DNA of 64,000 nt. Origin: Pseudomonas taetrolens. Its GTDB lineage: Bacteria; Pseudomonadota; Gammaproteobacteria; Pseudomonadales; Pseudomonadaceae. How positions within the stretch are numbered: the stretch's first letter is position 1; the number at the start of each line of letters is the position of its first letter. Below, in pieces: positions 55,620 to 63,882 of this stretch. The position numbers and the translations under genes were made by a program. Below the pieces are notes generated by a model. The model was not told the DNA's origin. It searched no databases and saw only the letters and a program-made list of their open reading frames with translations. The stretch lies in assembly GCF_900475285.1 (NCBI RefSeq), contig NZ_LS483370.1, positions 1,750,001-1,814,000 of the forward strand, read 5' to 3'.

Positions 55620-57515
55620 ATGAAGCCGGCCTTGATCAACGCCCATGCACAGCAAGTGCTGCAAGCCGTGCAGGGCACTATTGGCAACCACAACCCTATA
55701 GCGGACCTGGCCATTACCCGATCCTGGCGTCGGTGCCTCGATCAGTATCAGCTCGATCCGGCCAGCCGCCGTTCGCCTAACGTGGTTGAACAACCACGCT
55801 TGCAGGATCACCGTGCGCCACTGGAACACATGATTACTGTGGCGCATTGGCAAATGAGCAGTTTGCACCAACAGCTCGGGCGTGACGGCCACGTGGTGCT
55901 CCTCACCGATGCGCGCGGTGTTGCGATCGACAGTGTGTTCAATGAATCCGAGCGAGCCGAGTTCCAGCGTTCCGGGCTGTGGCTTGGCTCGGTATGGAGC
56001 GAAGATTACGAGGGAACCAATGGTGTCGGTACCTGCCTGGTCGAACGGCAGCATGTAACCATCCGTCGTGATGAGCATTTCCGGGGCAAACACGTTGGCT
56101 TGACCTGTTCTGCGAGCCCGGTATTTGATGCGGGCGGAGAGTTGCTTGCCGTGCTGAACCTCTCTTCTGTGCGGGAGGAGCAAAGTCTTCAGCAGCACTT
56201 CAAAGCTATGGCGTTGACTCAACTATCAGCCAATTTGATCGAGAGCTGTTTTTTCTTGGGGCATGATCCGCAACGATATTTGCTGCGCTTCCACCCTGAG
56301 GCAGGCTTCGTTGGACTACTGGGTGAAGGCCTGCTCAGTTTTGACGAGAGTGCCCGTATTTGCTCAGTCAACCATGCTGCGCTGGAGCTGTTGGGGCTCA
56401 GCCGTGGCGACGTGGTCGGGCAAGCGTTGACGACGTTTTTGGAAACGCCTATTGACCATGTGCTGAGTCAAGGCAGCGAACATCCGAGTGTCTGTTGGCC
56501 AATACGGCTGGTTGACGGACGTTTGCTCTATGGGCAGCTGCGAGAGCCTATACGCCGGACGCCTCTAGCCACGCCTGCCTCTTCCGAAATCAACGATGTG
56601 CGTGTGTGCCTGGAAGACCCGCGTTTGCAACGAGGCTTTGCGCGCGCGCTGCGTGTGTTGGAGCGTGACGTACCAGTGTTTTTACAAGGGGAGACCGGTA
56701 CCGGTAAAGAAGCTTTTGCAGCGGCACTGCATCGCGCCAGCACACGCGCGAGCCAGCCCTTTGTCGCGATCAATTGCGCGGCCATTCCAGAAACGCTGAT
56801 CGAAAGCGAGCTGTTTGGTTATCGCGGAGGCAGTTTCACCGGCGCACGCAAGGACGGGATGATAGGTAAGCTGGAGCAGGCCCATGGCGGCATTCTGTTC
56901 CTCGATGAAATCGCCGATATGCCACTGGCTTTACAGACTCGCCTGCTGCGTGTGCTGGAGGAGCGGCAGGTCGTACCGCTCGGCGGCGCGACGGCGACTC
57001 CGCTCGACGTACGTCTCATCAGTGCCAGTAACCAGGATCTTCACACCTGTGTAGCCGAAGGGCGCTTTCGCGAGGATCTTTTCTATCGAGTTGCTGGTTT
57101 TGCCGTACAACTCCCGCCGCTTCGCGAACGATCAGACAAGGGCCGTCTGATCGACCTTCTGCTGCGTGAAGAGGCTAAAGATGAAAGGGTCCGGCTGGAG
57201 GCGGGTGTTAGAGATCGCTTGTTGACGCATCCTTGGCCGGGAAATGTCCGGCAGCTGCGTACGTGTCTGCGCACACTGGTAGCGTTGGCGTTGGAAGGGC
57301 GTGTCACGCTAGACGACTTGGCAGAGTTGCTGCCGACAACACCCGAGGCAGTCGCGCTGACCGAAAACCCGCTTGGCGTATCCGAACGGCAAACGCTGCT
57401 TTCATTGATTGAGGCAGAACACTGGCATATCGCCCATGTTGCCGAGCGCCTCGGGATCAGCCGCAACACGCTGTATCGCAAACTGCGCCATCACGGCATT
57501 TCCCGACCTGGCTGA
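55620..57515 (+). CDS. Sigma54-dependent activator, AcoR-like (GAF-AAA+-Fis)
   Basis: 631 residues. The N-terminal sensory region (about 60-200) has GAF features (GVAIDSVFNESE; GVGTCLVERQHVTIRRDEHF by parts) and a following PAS-like stretch. The AAA+ domain has Walker A GETGTGKEAF (about 361), a GSFTGA version of the GAFTGA loop and Walker B GGILFLDEIAD. The C-terminal Fis HTH is HVAERLGISRNTLYRKLRHHG. It binds DNA and activates sigma54 polymerase; the -24/-12 promoter of the divergent monooxygenase is its clear target. The inducer is probably the monooxygenase substrate (inference). Confidence 0.92.
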   Translation: MKPALINAHAQQVLQAVQGTIGNHNPIADLAITRSWRRCLDQYQLDPASRRSPNVVEQPRLQDHRAPLEHMITVAHWQMSSLHQQLGRDGHVVLLTDARGVAIDSVFNESERAEFQRSGLWLGSVWSEDYEGTNGVGTCLVERQHVTIRRDEHFRGKHVGLTCSASPVFDAGGELLAVLNLSSVREEQSLQQHFKAMALTQLSANLIESCFFLGHDPQRYLLRFHPEAGFVGLLGEGLLSFDESARICSVNHAALELLGLSRGDVVGQALTTFLETPIDHVLSQGSEHPSVCWPIRLVDGRLLYGQLREPIRRTPLATPASSEINDVRVCLEDPRLQRGFARALRVLERDVPVFLQGETGTGKEAFAAALHRASTRASQPFVAINCAAIPETLIESELFGYRGGSFTGARKDGMIGKLEQAHGGILFLDEIADMPLALQTRLLRVLEERQVVPLGGATATPLDVRLISASNQDLHTCVAEGRFREDLFYRVAGFAVQLPPLRERSDKGRLIDLLLREEAKDERVRLEAGVRDRLLTHPWPGNVRQLRTCLRTLVALALEGRVTLDDLAELLPTTPEAVALTENPLGVSERQTLLSLIEAEHWHIAHVAERLGISRNTLYRKLRHHGISRPG

Positions 57516-57714
57516 ATACAGAAAGACGTTGTCGTCCCCAGTCACTCAGCCCGCTTGTTTCCCATATGAGCAATGGCTGAGTGTCTAGAAAGTCCGGGAC
57601 GATCCGAAATGCCCTTTGTTCTGTAATCGATGATGCTCCTGTTAAAGCGCTCGGCGCTAATGGACATCCAGGGCTAACCTAGCGGTTGCCTGGATCAAAT
57701 AATAGGAAGCCTTA

Positions 57715-58548
57715 ATGCAGAATCTTGATAAAGCCATGGCGTTTCAAGCACTTCATTTGCGCAAACAGCCACTTATCCTGCCAAATCCGTGGGATGCCGG
57801 CAGCGCAAGAGTTCTGACCGCCATGGGGTTTGAGGCATTAGCTACGACGAGTGCAGGTCTGGCGTTTAGTCTGGGCCGTCGAGATGCGGAAGGCGCCCTG
57901 TCGCGGAGGGAGATACTCGCCAATGCTCAAAGCATCGTTGAGGCAACCCATTTACCAGTCAGCGCAGACCTGGAAAACGGATTTGGAGATTCACCTGAAG
58001 AGGTGTCCAGAACTATTTGCATGGCTGCTGAAATTGGGCTTGTTGGCGGTTCAATCGAAGATGCCACTGGAGACCGACAATCGCCAGTTTACGAGTTCGA
58101 GCATGCGCTGGAACGCGTTATCGCTGGGGTTGAGGCTGCGCGCAGCTTGTCGGTCCCTTTTGTATTTGTGGCTCGTGCTGAAAATTTCAGTGCTGGGATA
58201 AATGATCTGGACGATACAATCCGCCGGCTCATCGCATTTGAAAGTGCTGGAGCAGACATTTTATTCGCTCCCGGGCTACCCAACTTGAATGCTATCCAGC
58301 TTGTTTGTGAAGCGTTACAAAAACCACTCAACGTGGTAGTCGGATTGGCAGACTCTACATTTTCTGTGGGTGAGCTTGCAGGGGTTGGTGTTCGAAGGAT
58401 CAGTCTGGGTAGTTCATTTGCCAGGGCTGCAATGGGTGAGTTTATCCGTGCAGCGCATGAGGTAAAAACCATGGGCACTTTCAGTTTTGCCAACAATGCC
58501 CTTAGCTTCCAAGAGGCTAACGCATTCATGGAGCCATTTGAAATGTGA
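57715..58548 (+). CDS. Isocitrate lyase/PEP mutase family enzyme
   Basis: 277-residue TIM-barrel enzyme. Conserved stretches are NPWDAGSARVLTAMGFEALATTS (by parts, about 22-44), the Mg-binding SADLENGFGD (about 83) and GSIEDATGDR (about 107). It lacks the KKCGH-type loop of true isocitrate lyase, so it belongs with oxaloacetate decarboxylase, carboxyPEP-mutase and related C-C or C-P lyases. The ribosome site is AGGAAG. AT-richer than core genes. It might act on a 2-hydroxy or 2-oxo acid from the nearby cluster, but this is not shown. Confidence 0.8.
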   Translation: MQNLDKAMAFQALHLRKQPLILPNPWDAGSARVLTAMGFEALATTSAGLAFSLGRRDAEGALSRREILANAQSIVEATHLPVSADLENGFGDSPEEVSRTICMAAEIGLVGGSIEDATGDRQSPVYEFEHALERVIAGVEAARSLSVPFVFVARAENFSAGINDLDDTIRRLIAFESAGADILFAPGLPNLNAIQLVCEALQKPLNVVVGLADSTFSVGELAGVGVRRISLGSSFARAAMGEFIRAAHEVKTMGTFSFANNALSFQEANAFMEPFEM

Positions 58549-58789
58549 GCCAACACCACACTGTTTTTCGGTGCTCAGGACTGTGGTTTACCACTTCAGT
58601 CCAAGCAGTGCCGATGAGCAGGCGCGTAACTTACTTTGCTCTTGGAATGGCAATCTGGAATGCGATGATTTTGCAGGCAAAGGTGTGGGACGAATTATCG
58701 ATTAGCAACCGCGATCCCCCAGAAGACGCCGAGGGTTATCGACGCTGAATAGCGATTATGAGATGTGGCTGGAAATCGACAGCTAACGA

Positions 58790-59518
58790 TTACTGGATTT
58801 GGCGTTCTCGCTGCTCTAAATACTCATCAAGTTGTGAGGCAAGGTATTCTCGTGCTTTTGTGGTGTGGACATCAGAAAGCTCGCCAGCCCTTTTCGAGTC
58901 ACCATCCGCAATCGCCTTGGCGATTGCCTCATGCTCGTCCCAGATTGACTGACGCTGAGAAGCAGAAGATTGCAGCACTGTTCCCATCGCCCGACGCAGG
59001 TGCACCCAATAGACTTGGGCACTCTCGGCAATTAGCGGATTTCCCGAAGCTGCGTAAATGTCGTGATGGAAGGCGACATCAGCGTCAACCATTGCTTTGA
59101 GATCTTTCCCTTGGGCAGCGAGCCGGCCATTTTCAATGATCATGGGATCCATCTGGTGACGTCTTTCAGCTGCCATTTTTGCCGCTAAATTATCCAGCGC
59201 TCCCCTTATCAGATAAAGGTTGCTGATAGAGGTAACGGTCAATGGTGTCACCAATACCCCTTTACCTGGGGCGTCTTGAACCAACCCGTCCTTTTTTAAC
59301 AGACGAATGGCTTGGAGGACGGGGGATCGAGAAACATGCATTTGTTCCGCAATCTCTTCTTGAGTGAATCGAACACCGGGGGCCATGGTCCCGTCACTAA
59401 TCGCGTCTAGAAGAGCTTTGTAGACTTCATCAACGTAGTCGGGGCGCGCTTGAATTCTCTGCAGCTTCGTTGTCATGACGTTCAGGGGTGCCTTCGTTGG
59501 TTTGATTGCGATGGTCAT
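58790..59518 (-). CDS. GntR-family regulator with FCD domain
   Basis: 242-residue FadR-subfamily repressor. Winged helix at about 25-90 (APGVRFTQEEIAEQMHVSRSPVLQAIR by parts) and an FCD ligand domain whose metal ligands are visible as Asp and His in VDADVAFHHDI, His in WDEHEAI and His in LSDVHTTKA. Divergent from the reductoisomerase gene. The CTGTATACAG palindromes in front of that gene and of the Rieske gene have the form bound by FCD regulators such as VanR, so it very likely controls both. I chose ATG 59518; the frame is open to 59728 without a good start. Confidence 0.9.
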   Translation of the reverse strand: MTIAIKPTKAPLNVMTTKLQRIQARPDYVDEVYKALLDAISDGTMAPGVRFTQEEIAEQMHVSRSPVLQAIRLLKKDGLVQDAPGKGVLVTPLTVTSISNLYLIRGALDNLAAKMAAERRHQMDPMIIENGRLAAQGKDLKAMVDADVAFHHDIYAASGNPLIAESAQVYWVHLRRAMGTVLQSSASQRQSIWDEHEAIAKAIADGDSKRAGELSDVHTTKAREYLASQLDEYLEQRERQIQ

Positions 59519-59590
59519 TGTCCATGTTCTCCAAAATGATTCCAACGGGGTGGCTTGACAATCTTGGTGTCCGAGCCAAGAATGAATTAT

Positions 59591-59600
59591 CTGTATACAG
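59591..59600. promoter_or_regulatory. GntR operator 1 (CTGTATACAG)
   Basis: A perfect 10-base dyad between the divergent GntR and reductoisomerase starts, 42 bases before the latter. It is followed by a weaker half-repeat GTATGTAGAGTATAG. The same 10 bases occur before the Rieske gene. Confidence 0.8.
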
Positions 59601-59641
59601 AACACGGTATGTAGAGTATAGAATTCATAAGGGGAATACCA

Positions 59642-60658
59642 ATGAAAGTGTTCTACGACAAAGATACTGATCTGGCCTTGCTGGAAAGCCGACGGGTAGC
59701 TGTCATCGGCTATGGCTCGCAGGGGCATGCTCAGGCGCTGAACTTACGCGACAGTGGAATCGACGTCGTTGTCGGGTTAAGAGCAGGTGGAGCTTCCTGG
59801 ACAAAGGCCGCAGCATCTGGTCTGCCTGTCATGGAAATAGGTGAGGCGGTAAGTGGTGCGGATCTGGTTGTCATGCTGATTCCAGACGAATCGATTGCAG
59901 AGGTTTATACCAATGATGTGGAGCCAGCCATCCGCAAGGGCGCGGCACTGGTCTTCGCCCATGGCTTCAACGTTCACTATGGTCAGGTCACGCCTCGCAG
60001 TGATCTCGATGTGTTCATGGTTGCCCCTAAAGCACCCGGTCATACCGTACGCTCGACCTTCGCGGCAGGTGGTGGAGTGCCAGCATTGATCGCCATTTCC
60101 CAGAATGTCTCTGATCTCGCAAAGGAACTGGCATTGTCGTATGCCTCGGCCATCGGTTGCGGAAAAGCAGGCATTATTGAGACGGATTTTCGAGAAGAGA
60201 CAGAGACCGATCTTTTTGGTGAGCAAGTCGTATTGTGTGGAGGTGCTGTAGAGCTGATCAAGGGAGGTTTTGAGGTATTGGTGGAGGCTGGTTACTCGCC
60301 TGAGCTTGCCTATTTCGAATGTCTGCATGAGCTAAAACTGATTGTTGATCTGCTCTATGAAGGCGGTATTTCTAACATGAACTACAGCATTTCCAATAAT
60401 GCTGAGTTTGGCGAATATGTCTCCGGACCGAAGATTGTTACCGCTGAAACCAAGCAGGCCATGCGTGAGGTTCTCGCCTTCATCCAGGACGGCTCGTACG
60501 CCAAGCAATTCATTCTCGAAAGCAAGGCAGGAAATTCGCTACTCACCGCGCGCAGAAACCAACTAAAACGCCACCCAATCGAAACTGTTGGTGAGCAGTT
60601 GCGGGCAATGATGCCGTGGATTAAGGCATCCGCTTTAGTGGACAAAGTACATAACTAA
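59642..60658 (+). CDS. ilvC: Ketol-acid reductoisomerase, accessory copy (class I)
   Basis: 338-residue NADPH enzyme of isoleucine/valine synthesis, with the normal class I length. Motifs: [14 protein letters not shown] (dinucleotide fold, about 22), the GLRAGGASW specificity loop, [11 protein letters not shown], the Mg-binding [10 protein letters not shown] and [16 protein letters not shown], all catalytic acids kept. It differs widely from the usual Pseudomonas IlvC in the N-domain (for example [17 protein letters not shown]), and it sits without ilvB or ilvN in a catabolic-looking cluster. It is therefore probably a second copy with a special task. Directly preceded by the GntR operator. 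Confidence 0.92.
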   Translation: MKVFYDKDTDLALLESRRVAVIGYGSQGHAQALNLRDSGIDVVVGLRAGGASWTKAAASGLPVMEIGEAVSGADLVVMLIPDESIAEVYTNDVEPAIRKGAALVFAHGFNVHYGQVTPRSDLDVFMVAPKAPGHTVRSTFAAGGGVPALIAISQNVSDLAKELALSYASAIGCGKAGIIETDFREETETDLFGEQVVLCGGAVELIKGGFEVLVEAGYSPELAYFECLHELKLIVDLLYEGGISNMNYSISNNAEFGEYVSGPKIVTAETKQAMREVLAFIQDGSYAKQFILESKAGNSLLTARRNQLKRHPIETVGEQLRAMMPWIKASALVDKVHN

Positions 60659-60722
60659 CTGATTGATGAGGAAATAAGTAACCCCGAGAGCAAAGCTGAT
60701 AGCATTATCGCACCCATAATAT

Positions 60723-60732
60723 CTGTATACAG
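60723..60732. promoter_or_regulatory. GntR operator 2 (CTGTATACAG)
   Basis: The same perfect dyad as operator 1, in the 122-base gap between the reductoisomerase and Rieske genes, 58 bases before the Rieske start. It implies that the Rieske gene has its own regulated promoter. Confidence 0.8.
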
Positions 60733-60780
60733 AGCTCCGTAGTCTGAGCTCTAACGCAAAATAAGAACGGAGACATGGTC

Positions 60781-62325
60781 ATGACCGAGAAATTAGAGCA
60801 GCACGAAGCCAAACAAACGAGCGGTGCCGGTACACCCATTGCCAAGAAACTGATCGCCTATGGTGGGTACCACACCAACAACGTTCCGGGTCATGATCCT
60901 GAATTGACTGAAACTGGCCCTGGTACTCCGATGGGAGAGTATCTGCGCCGCTTCTGGCATCCGGTATGTATGGCGCTAGAGCTGACAGATACCCCTCGCT
61001 TCCTGAAAATCATGGGTGAAGAGTTAGTTGCGTTCCGGGATGGCAGTGGCCAGATCGGTCTTTTGCATGCCCATTGCTGCCATCGCGGGGCGTCATTGGA
61101 ATATGGCGCTATCCAAGAGCGCGGTATTAAGTGTTGCTACCACGGAATGGTGTTTGACGTCGACGGAGCCTGCTTGCACGTGCCTTTCCCCGCAGGTGAG
61201 GAGAAAGAGGCCGAAAAATATGCCTGCTCAATTCGACAAGGTGCGTACAAAGCGTTCGAGCGGCATGGCCTGGTCTTCGCGTACATGGGGCCTCCAGATG
61301 AGGAGCCACCGTTCCCTGAGTGGGAGGAAAACTTCACTGTCGCCGAGGGTGATGAGTTGGTTCCGTATAGCAACTTCCAGCATTGCAACTGGATGCAGGT
61401 TCAGGATAACGCTGCAGACAATTTCCACCCCACCGCCTTACACTCGGCCAAAAACGTGGTGAACAAGAACTTCCAGGGCACAACTTTTGATGAGGTCGGC
61501 GCAGCCTCTATGGAAGTCGCGCCGGACATGCAATTCATTTCTGTGCACCAAGGGCGAAGCCTTGCCTGTGCCGGCGCACGTCGAGTAAACGACGACAAGA
61601 TGTTCCTGCGCATCCAGCATCAGGTACTGCCCAATCTGAGTTTGCACGCGTACACCTCCGAAGATGGTTCGGCGAAAAAACTCTTCAGTCGCTTCCACAT
61701 TGTCCGGTGGACTGTTCCAGTCGACGACGAGAACAGCAAAATGATGGGCTGGCGTGTAATGGGGCCGGGTATCGATACGCGTGGCATTGGTGACAAGAGC
61801 ATGGTTGGCTACGAGACCATCGACTTCCTAGAAGGCCAAGTTGCCATGCGCAGACCAGAGCGTTTCGGTAAGTACAAGCTGGAAGATATTCCCCCAATTC
61901 CTGCGAACCATCGTGAGCGTGAGATCTATAAGGACGCCCAATACGCGCCTGGTGATTATGAGGCAATCATCTCCCAGCGACCTATCGCTGTGCACAAACT
62001 TGAAAATCCCACCAAGTTCGATGCGGGTGTTTATGCGTTCCGCAAAATGCTACGTGACGCTATTCGCGGAACCAATCCAGCAGCAAGTGCGCATGGTTTC
62101 GCAGAATGGTTGCGCTCAATGAACGGGGCACCCAATAGCTATTGCACAGGCAACGTTTTTGAAATGCCAATCGCTGGCACCGTAGAACAGGAGGTTGCCA
62201 ACCGTCGTCGACTGGCCAAAGAAACGGTGGTAATTCTTACCGAGGCGGATCAATTGAGGGGGCAAGACCGGGCCACATTCGTCACAGAACGACTAGAGCA
62301 ACTTGAGCAAAGCTTTAAAAAATAA
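60781..62325 (+). CDS. Rieske non-haem iron oxygenase, large subunit
   Basis: 514-residue ring-hydroxylating or O-demethylating oxygenase. The Rieske cluster ligands are in HCCHRGASLEYG (C-x-H) and KCCYHGMVFD (C-x2-H), about residues 99-125. The mononuclear iron site is in NAADNFHPTALHS (D-x2-H-x4-H, about 217-229). It is long for the family and resembles the phthalate 4,5-dioxygenase / demethylase (LigX-like) branch, which works with a PDR-type reductase and no small subunit. Such a reductase follows. The substrate is not readable. I chose ATG 60781, eight bases from GGAG; ATG 60775 is also possible. Confidence 0.92.
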   Translation: MTEKLEQHEAKQTSGAGTPIAKKLIAYGGYHTNNVPGHDPELTETGPGTPMGEYLRRFWHPVCMALELTDTPRFLKIMGEELVAFRDGSGQIGLLHAHCCHRGASLEYGAIQERGIKCCYHGMVFDVDGACLHVPFPAGEEKEAEKYACSIRQGAYKAFERHGLVFAYMGPPDEEPPFPEWEENFTVAEGDELVPYSNFQHCNWMQVQDNAADNFHPTALHSAKNVVNKNFQGTTFDEVGAASMEVAPDMQFISVHQGRSLACAGARRVNDDKMFLRIQHQVLPNLSLHAYTSEDGSAKKLFSRFHIVRWTVPVDDENSKMMGWRVMGPGIDTRGIGDKSMVGYETIDFLEGQVAMRRPERFGKYKLEDIPPIPANHREREIYKDAQYAPGDYEAIISQRPIAVHKLENPTKFDAGVYAFRKMLRDAIRGTNPAASAHGFAEWLRSMNGAPNSYCTGNVFEMPIAGTVEQEVANRRRLAKETVVILTEADQLRGQDRATFVTERLEQLEQSFKK

Positions 62326-62341
62326 CAAAAAGGCCCACATC

Positions 62342-62374
62342 AACTTCCGAGATGGGCTTTATCTCGGAAGTTTT
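62342..62374 (+). terminator. Strong intercistronic hairpin between Rieske oxygenase and reductase genes
   Basis: AACTTCCGAGAT-GGGCTTT-ATCTCGGAAGTT is a perfect 12-base-pair stem, followed by TT. The loop GGGCTTT can also pair with AAAGGCCC-like bases just upstream (62326-62336), so two structures exclude each other. Could be an attenuator or a stability element that lowers reductase output relative to oxygenase. Confidence 0.7.
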
Positions 62375-62396
62375 AAGCGCAATGCCGAGGTGAGGT

Positions 62397-63383
62397 ATGA
62401 ACGCAATAGTTGATAGCACTGCCGCAACGCATCTAGAACTGGTGGTCAAACAAATCAGGATGGAAGCGAACGGAGTAAACTCTTACGAGTTCGTCTCTGC
62501 GGACGGTTCCAATTTACCTCCATTCACTGCTGGCGCGCACATTGATGTTCACGTCGGTGGTGGCGTTATTCGTCAGTACTCGCTGTGCAACTCTCCTTCA
62601 GAGCGACATCGCTACATGATCGCCGTGTTGAAGGATCCAAATGGTCGCGGCGGATCTGCGGCTGTTCATGAAACCATCAAGGTTGGTGACCGGGTTCGTG
62701 TCAGCGTGCCCAGGAATAATTTCGAGTTGCATCCAGGATCAACCAAAGTCGTGCTGCTGGCTGGCGGCATTGGGGTGACGCCGATGAAGTCGATGGCGCA
62801 TCAACTGGAAGCACAAAACATTGAATACCAGATGTACTACTGCGCTAAAGGGCCTGAATACGCAGCGTTTCAAGCTGAGCTCGAGGGGTTGGCGAAATCT
62901 GGCAGCGTCAGTTTTCATTTCGATGGTGGCGATCCTGGCAATAAGCTGGACATCTCTTCGATCCTGAAAAATCCTAAGGGTGAATGCGATCTTTACTACT
63001 GTGGGCCTGGGGGCTTCATGCAGGCGTGTAAAGAAGCTTCAGAGCATTGGCCGAGCGGATCGGTGCACTTCGAGCATTTCAAGGCGCCGGTCAAGAAGGA
63101 AACTGAGGAGTGCCCGATTGTCGGGGGGTTCATTGCCGAGATCGCTAGCACCGGTGAGAAACTGGAAGTAGGGCCCAGCGAAAGCCTGGCAGAGGCTCTG
63201 AACAATGCCGGCTATTCCGTGGAAACGTCTTGCCAGTCGGGCTTGTGCGGGACATGCAAGGTGCGCTATCTGAAAGGAGTAGTCGATCATCAGGATTTCA
63301 TTCTTGATGACAGCGAGAGACCTGATTTTCTGACGTGCTGTGTATCTCGTGCCGCAGGCGGAACTCTGCTGCTGGATCTCTGA
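62397..63383 (+). CDS. Phthalate-dioxygenase-reductase-type (PDR/VanB) electron transfer protein
   Basis: 328-residue reductase that passes electrons from NADH to the Rieske oxygenase. FMN domain with RQYSLCNSP (about 62), nucleotide motif GGIGVTPMKSM (about 122), and a C-terminal plant-type [2Fe-2S] ferredoxin with ligands in CQSGLCGTCK and the later TCC (about 281-319). Ribosome site GAGGTGAGG. Clear functional partner of the oxygenase 72 bases upstream. Confidence 0.93.
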   Translation: MNAIVDSTAATHLELVVKQIRMEANGVNSYEFVSADGSNLPPFTAGAHIDVHVGGGVIRQYSLCNSPSERHRYMIAVLKDPNGRGGSAAVHETIKVGDRVRVSVPRNNFELHPGSTKVVLLAGGIGVTPMKSMAHQLEAQNIEYQMYYCAKGPEYAAFQAELEGLAKSGSVSFHFDGGDPGNKLDISSILKNPKGECDLYYCGPGGFMQACKEASEHWPSGSVHFEHFKAPVKKETEECPIVGGFIAEIASTGEKLEVGPSESLAEALNNAGYSVETSCQSGLCGTCKVRYLKGVVDHQDFILDDSERPDFLTCCVSRAAGGTLLLDL

Positions 63384-63557
63384 ATGATAATGGGGGCGGC
63401 AAGTGTTTGGCCAAACTCGCACATGATTACATTTAGTAAGAGTTAGAAAATGGTGCAGACAGGGGGTGCATGTTTGGCGTCGAATTCAACGCCATCGCCC
63501 TGGACTTGTAACGCTAGATACGCATCGAGATGCCATTCATGATTTAGGGGTACGGCC

Positions 63558-63818
63558 ATGAATGTGATCAAACTGGAAAGTTTTTTGGCCACGGTTGATT
63601 GCGGCACCGTCAGCGCTGCGGCGTTGAAGCTGAACATAGGCCAGCCTGCAGTGAGCAAGCATCTGAACTCACTCGAAGTTGACTTCGGTGTTGCGCTCTT
63701 CGATCGGTCATCCCGGAAAACGACGCTCAGCCCTGAGGGCATGAAAGTTTTGCATGTTGCGCGGTTGGTAGTTCATGCTATGAAGGCTCTGAGGGAGGAA
63801 CTTTCGGAGTGTGATTAA
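63558..63818 (+). pseudogene. LysR-type regulator fragment (DNA-binding domain only)
   Basis: 86 residues with an intact LysR winged helix (VIKLESFLATVDCGTVSAAA..., IGQPAVSKHLNSLEVDFG) and the start of the linker helix. It ends at TAA where a full protein has about 200 more residues of effector domain. It follows the reductase in the same direction. It is either a remnant or a free-standing DNA-binding domain; a remnant is more likely. Confidence 0.75.
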
Positions 63819-63845
63819 TGACGTAGCAGGTTGCATATAAACGTT

Positions 63846-63882
63846 AGCCCCGGCACGTGATTTTTGCCTGGGCTTTTTTTTG
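63846..63882 (+). terminator. Rho-independent terminator near the right edge
   Basis: AGCCC-c-GGCA pairs with TGCC-t-GGGCT, followed by eight or more T. It ends transcription after the LysR fragment. The remaining 118 bases to the window edge show no gene. Confidence 0.85.

Noticed and set aside
55364..55714. N-terminal extension of the monooxygenase to 55714
   Set aside because: It would run through the sigma54 promoter and into the activator gene; the residues are not protein-like and ATG 55363 has a strong ribosome site.
58549..58789. Short frames between the ICL/PEP-mutase gene and the GntR gene
   Set aside because: No ribosome sites or recognisable protein; I treat the 240 bases as intergenic.
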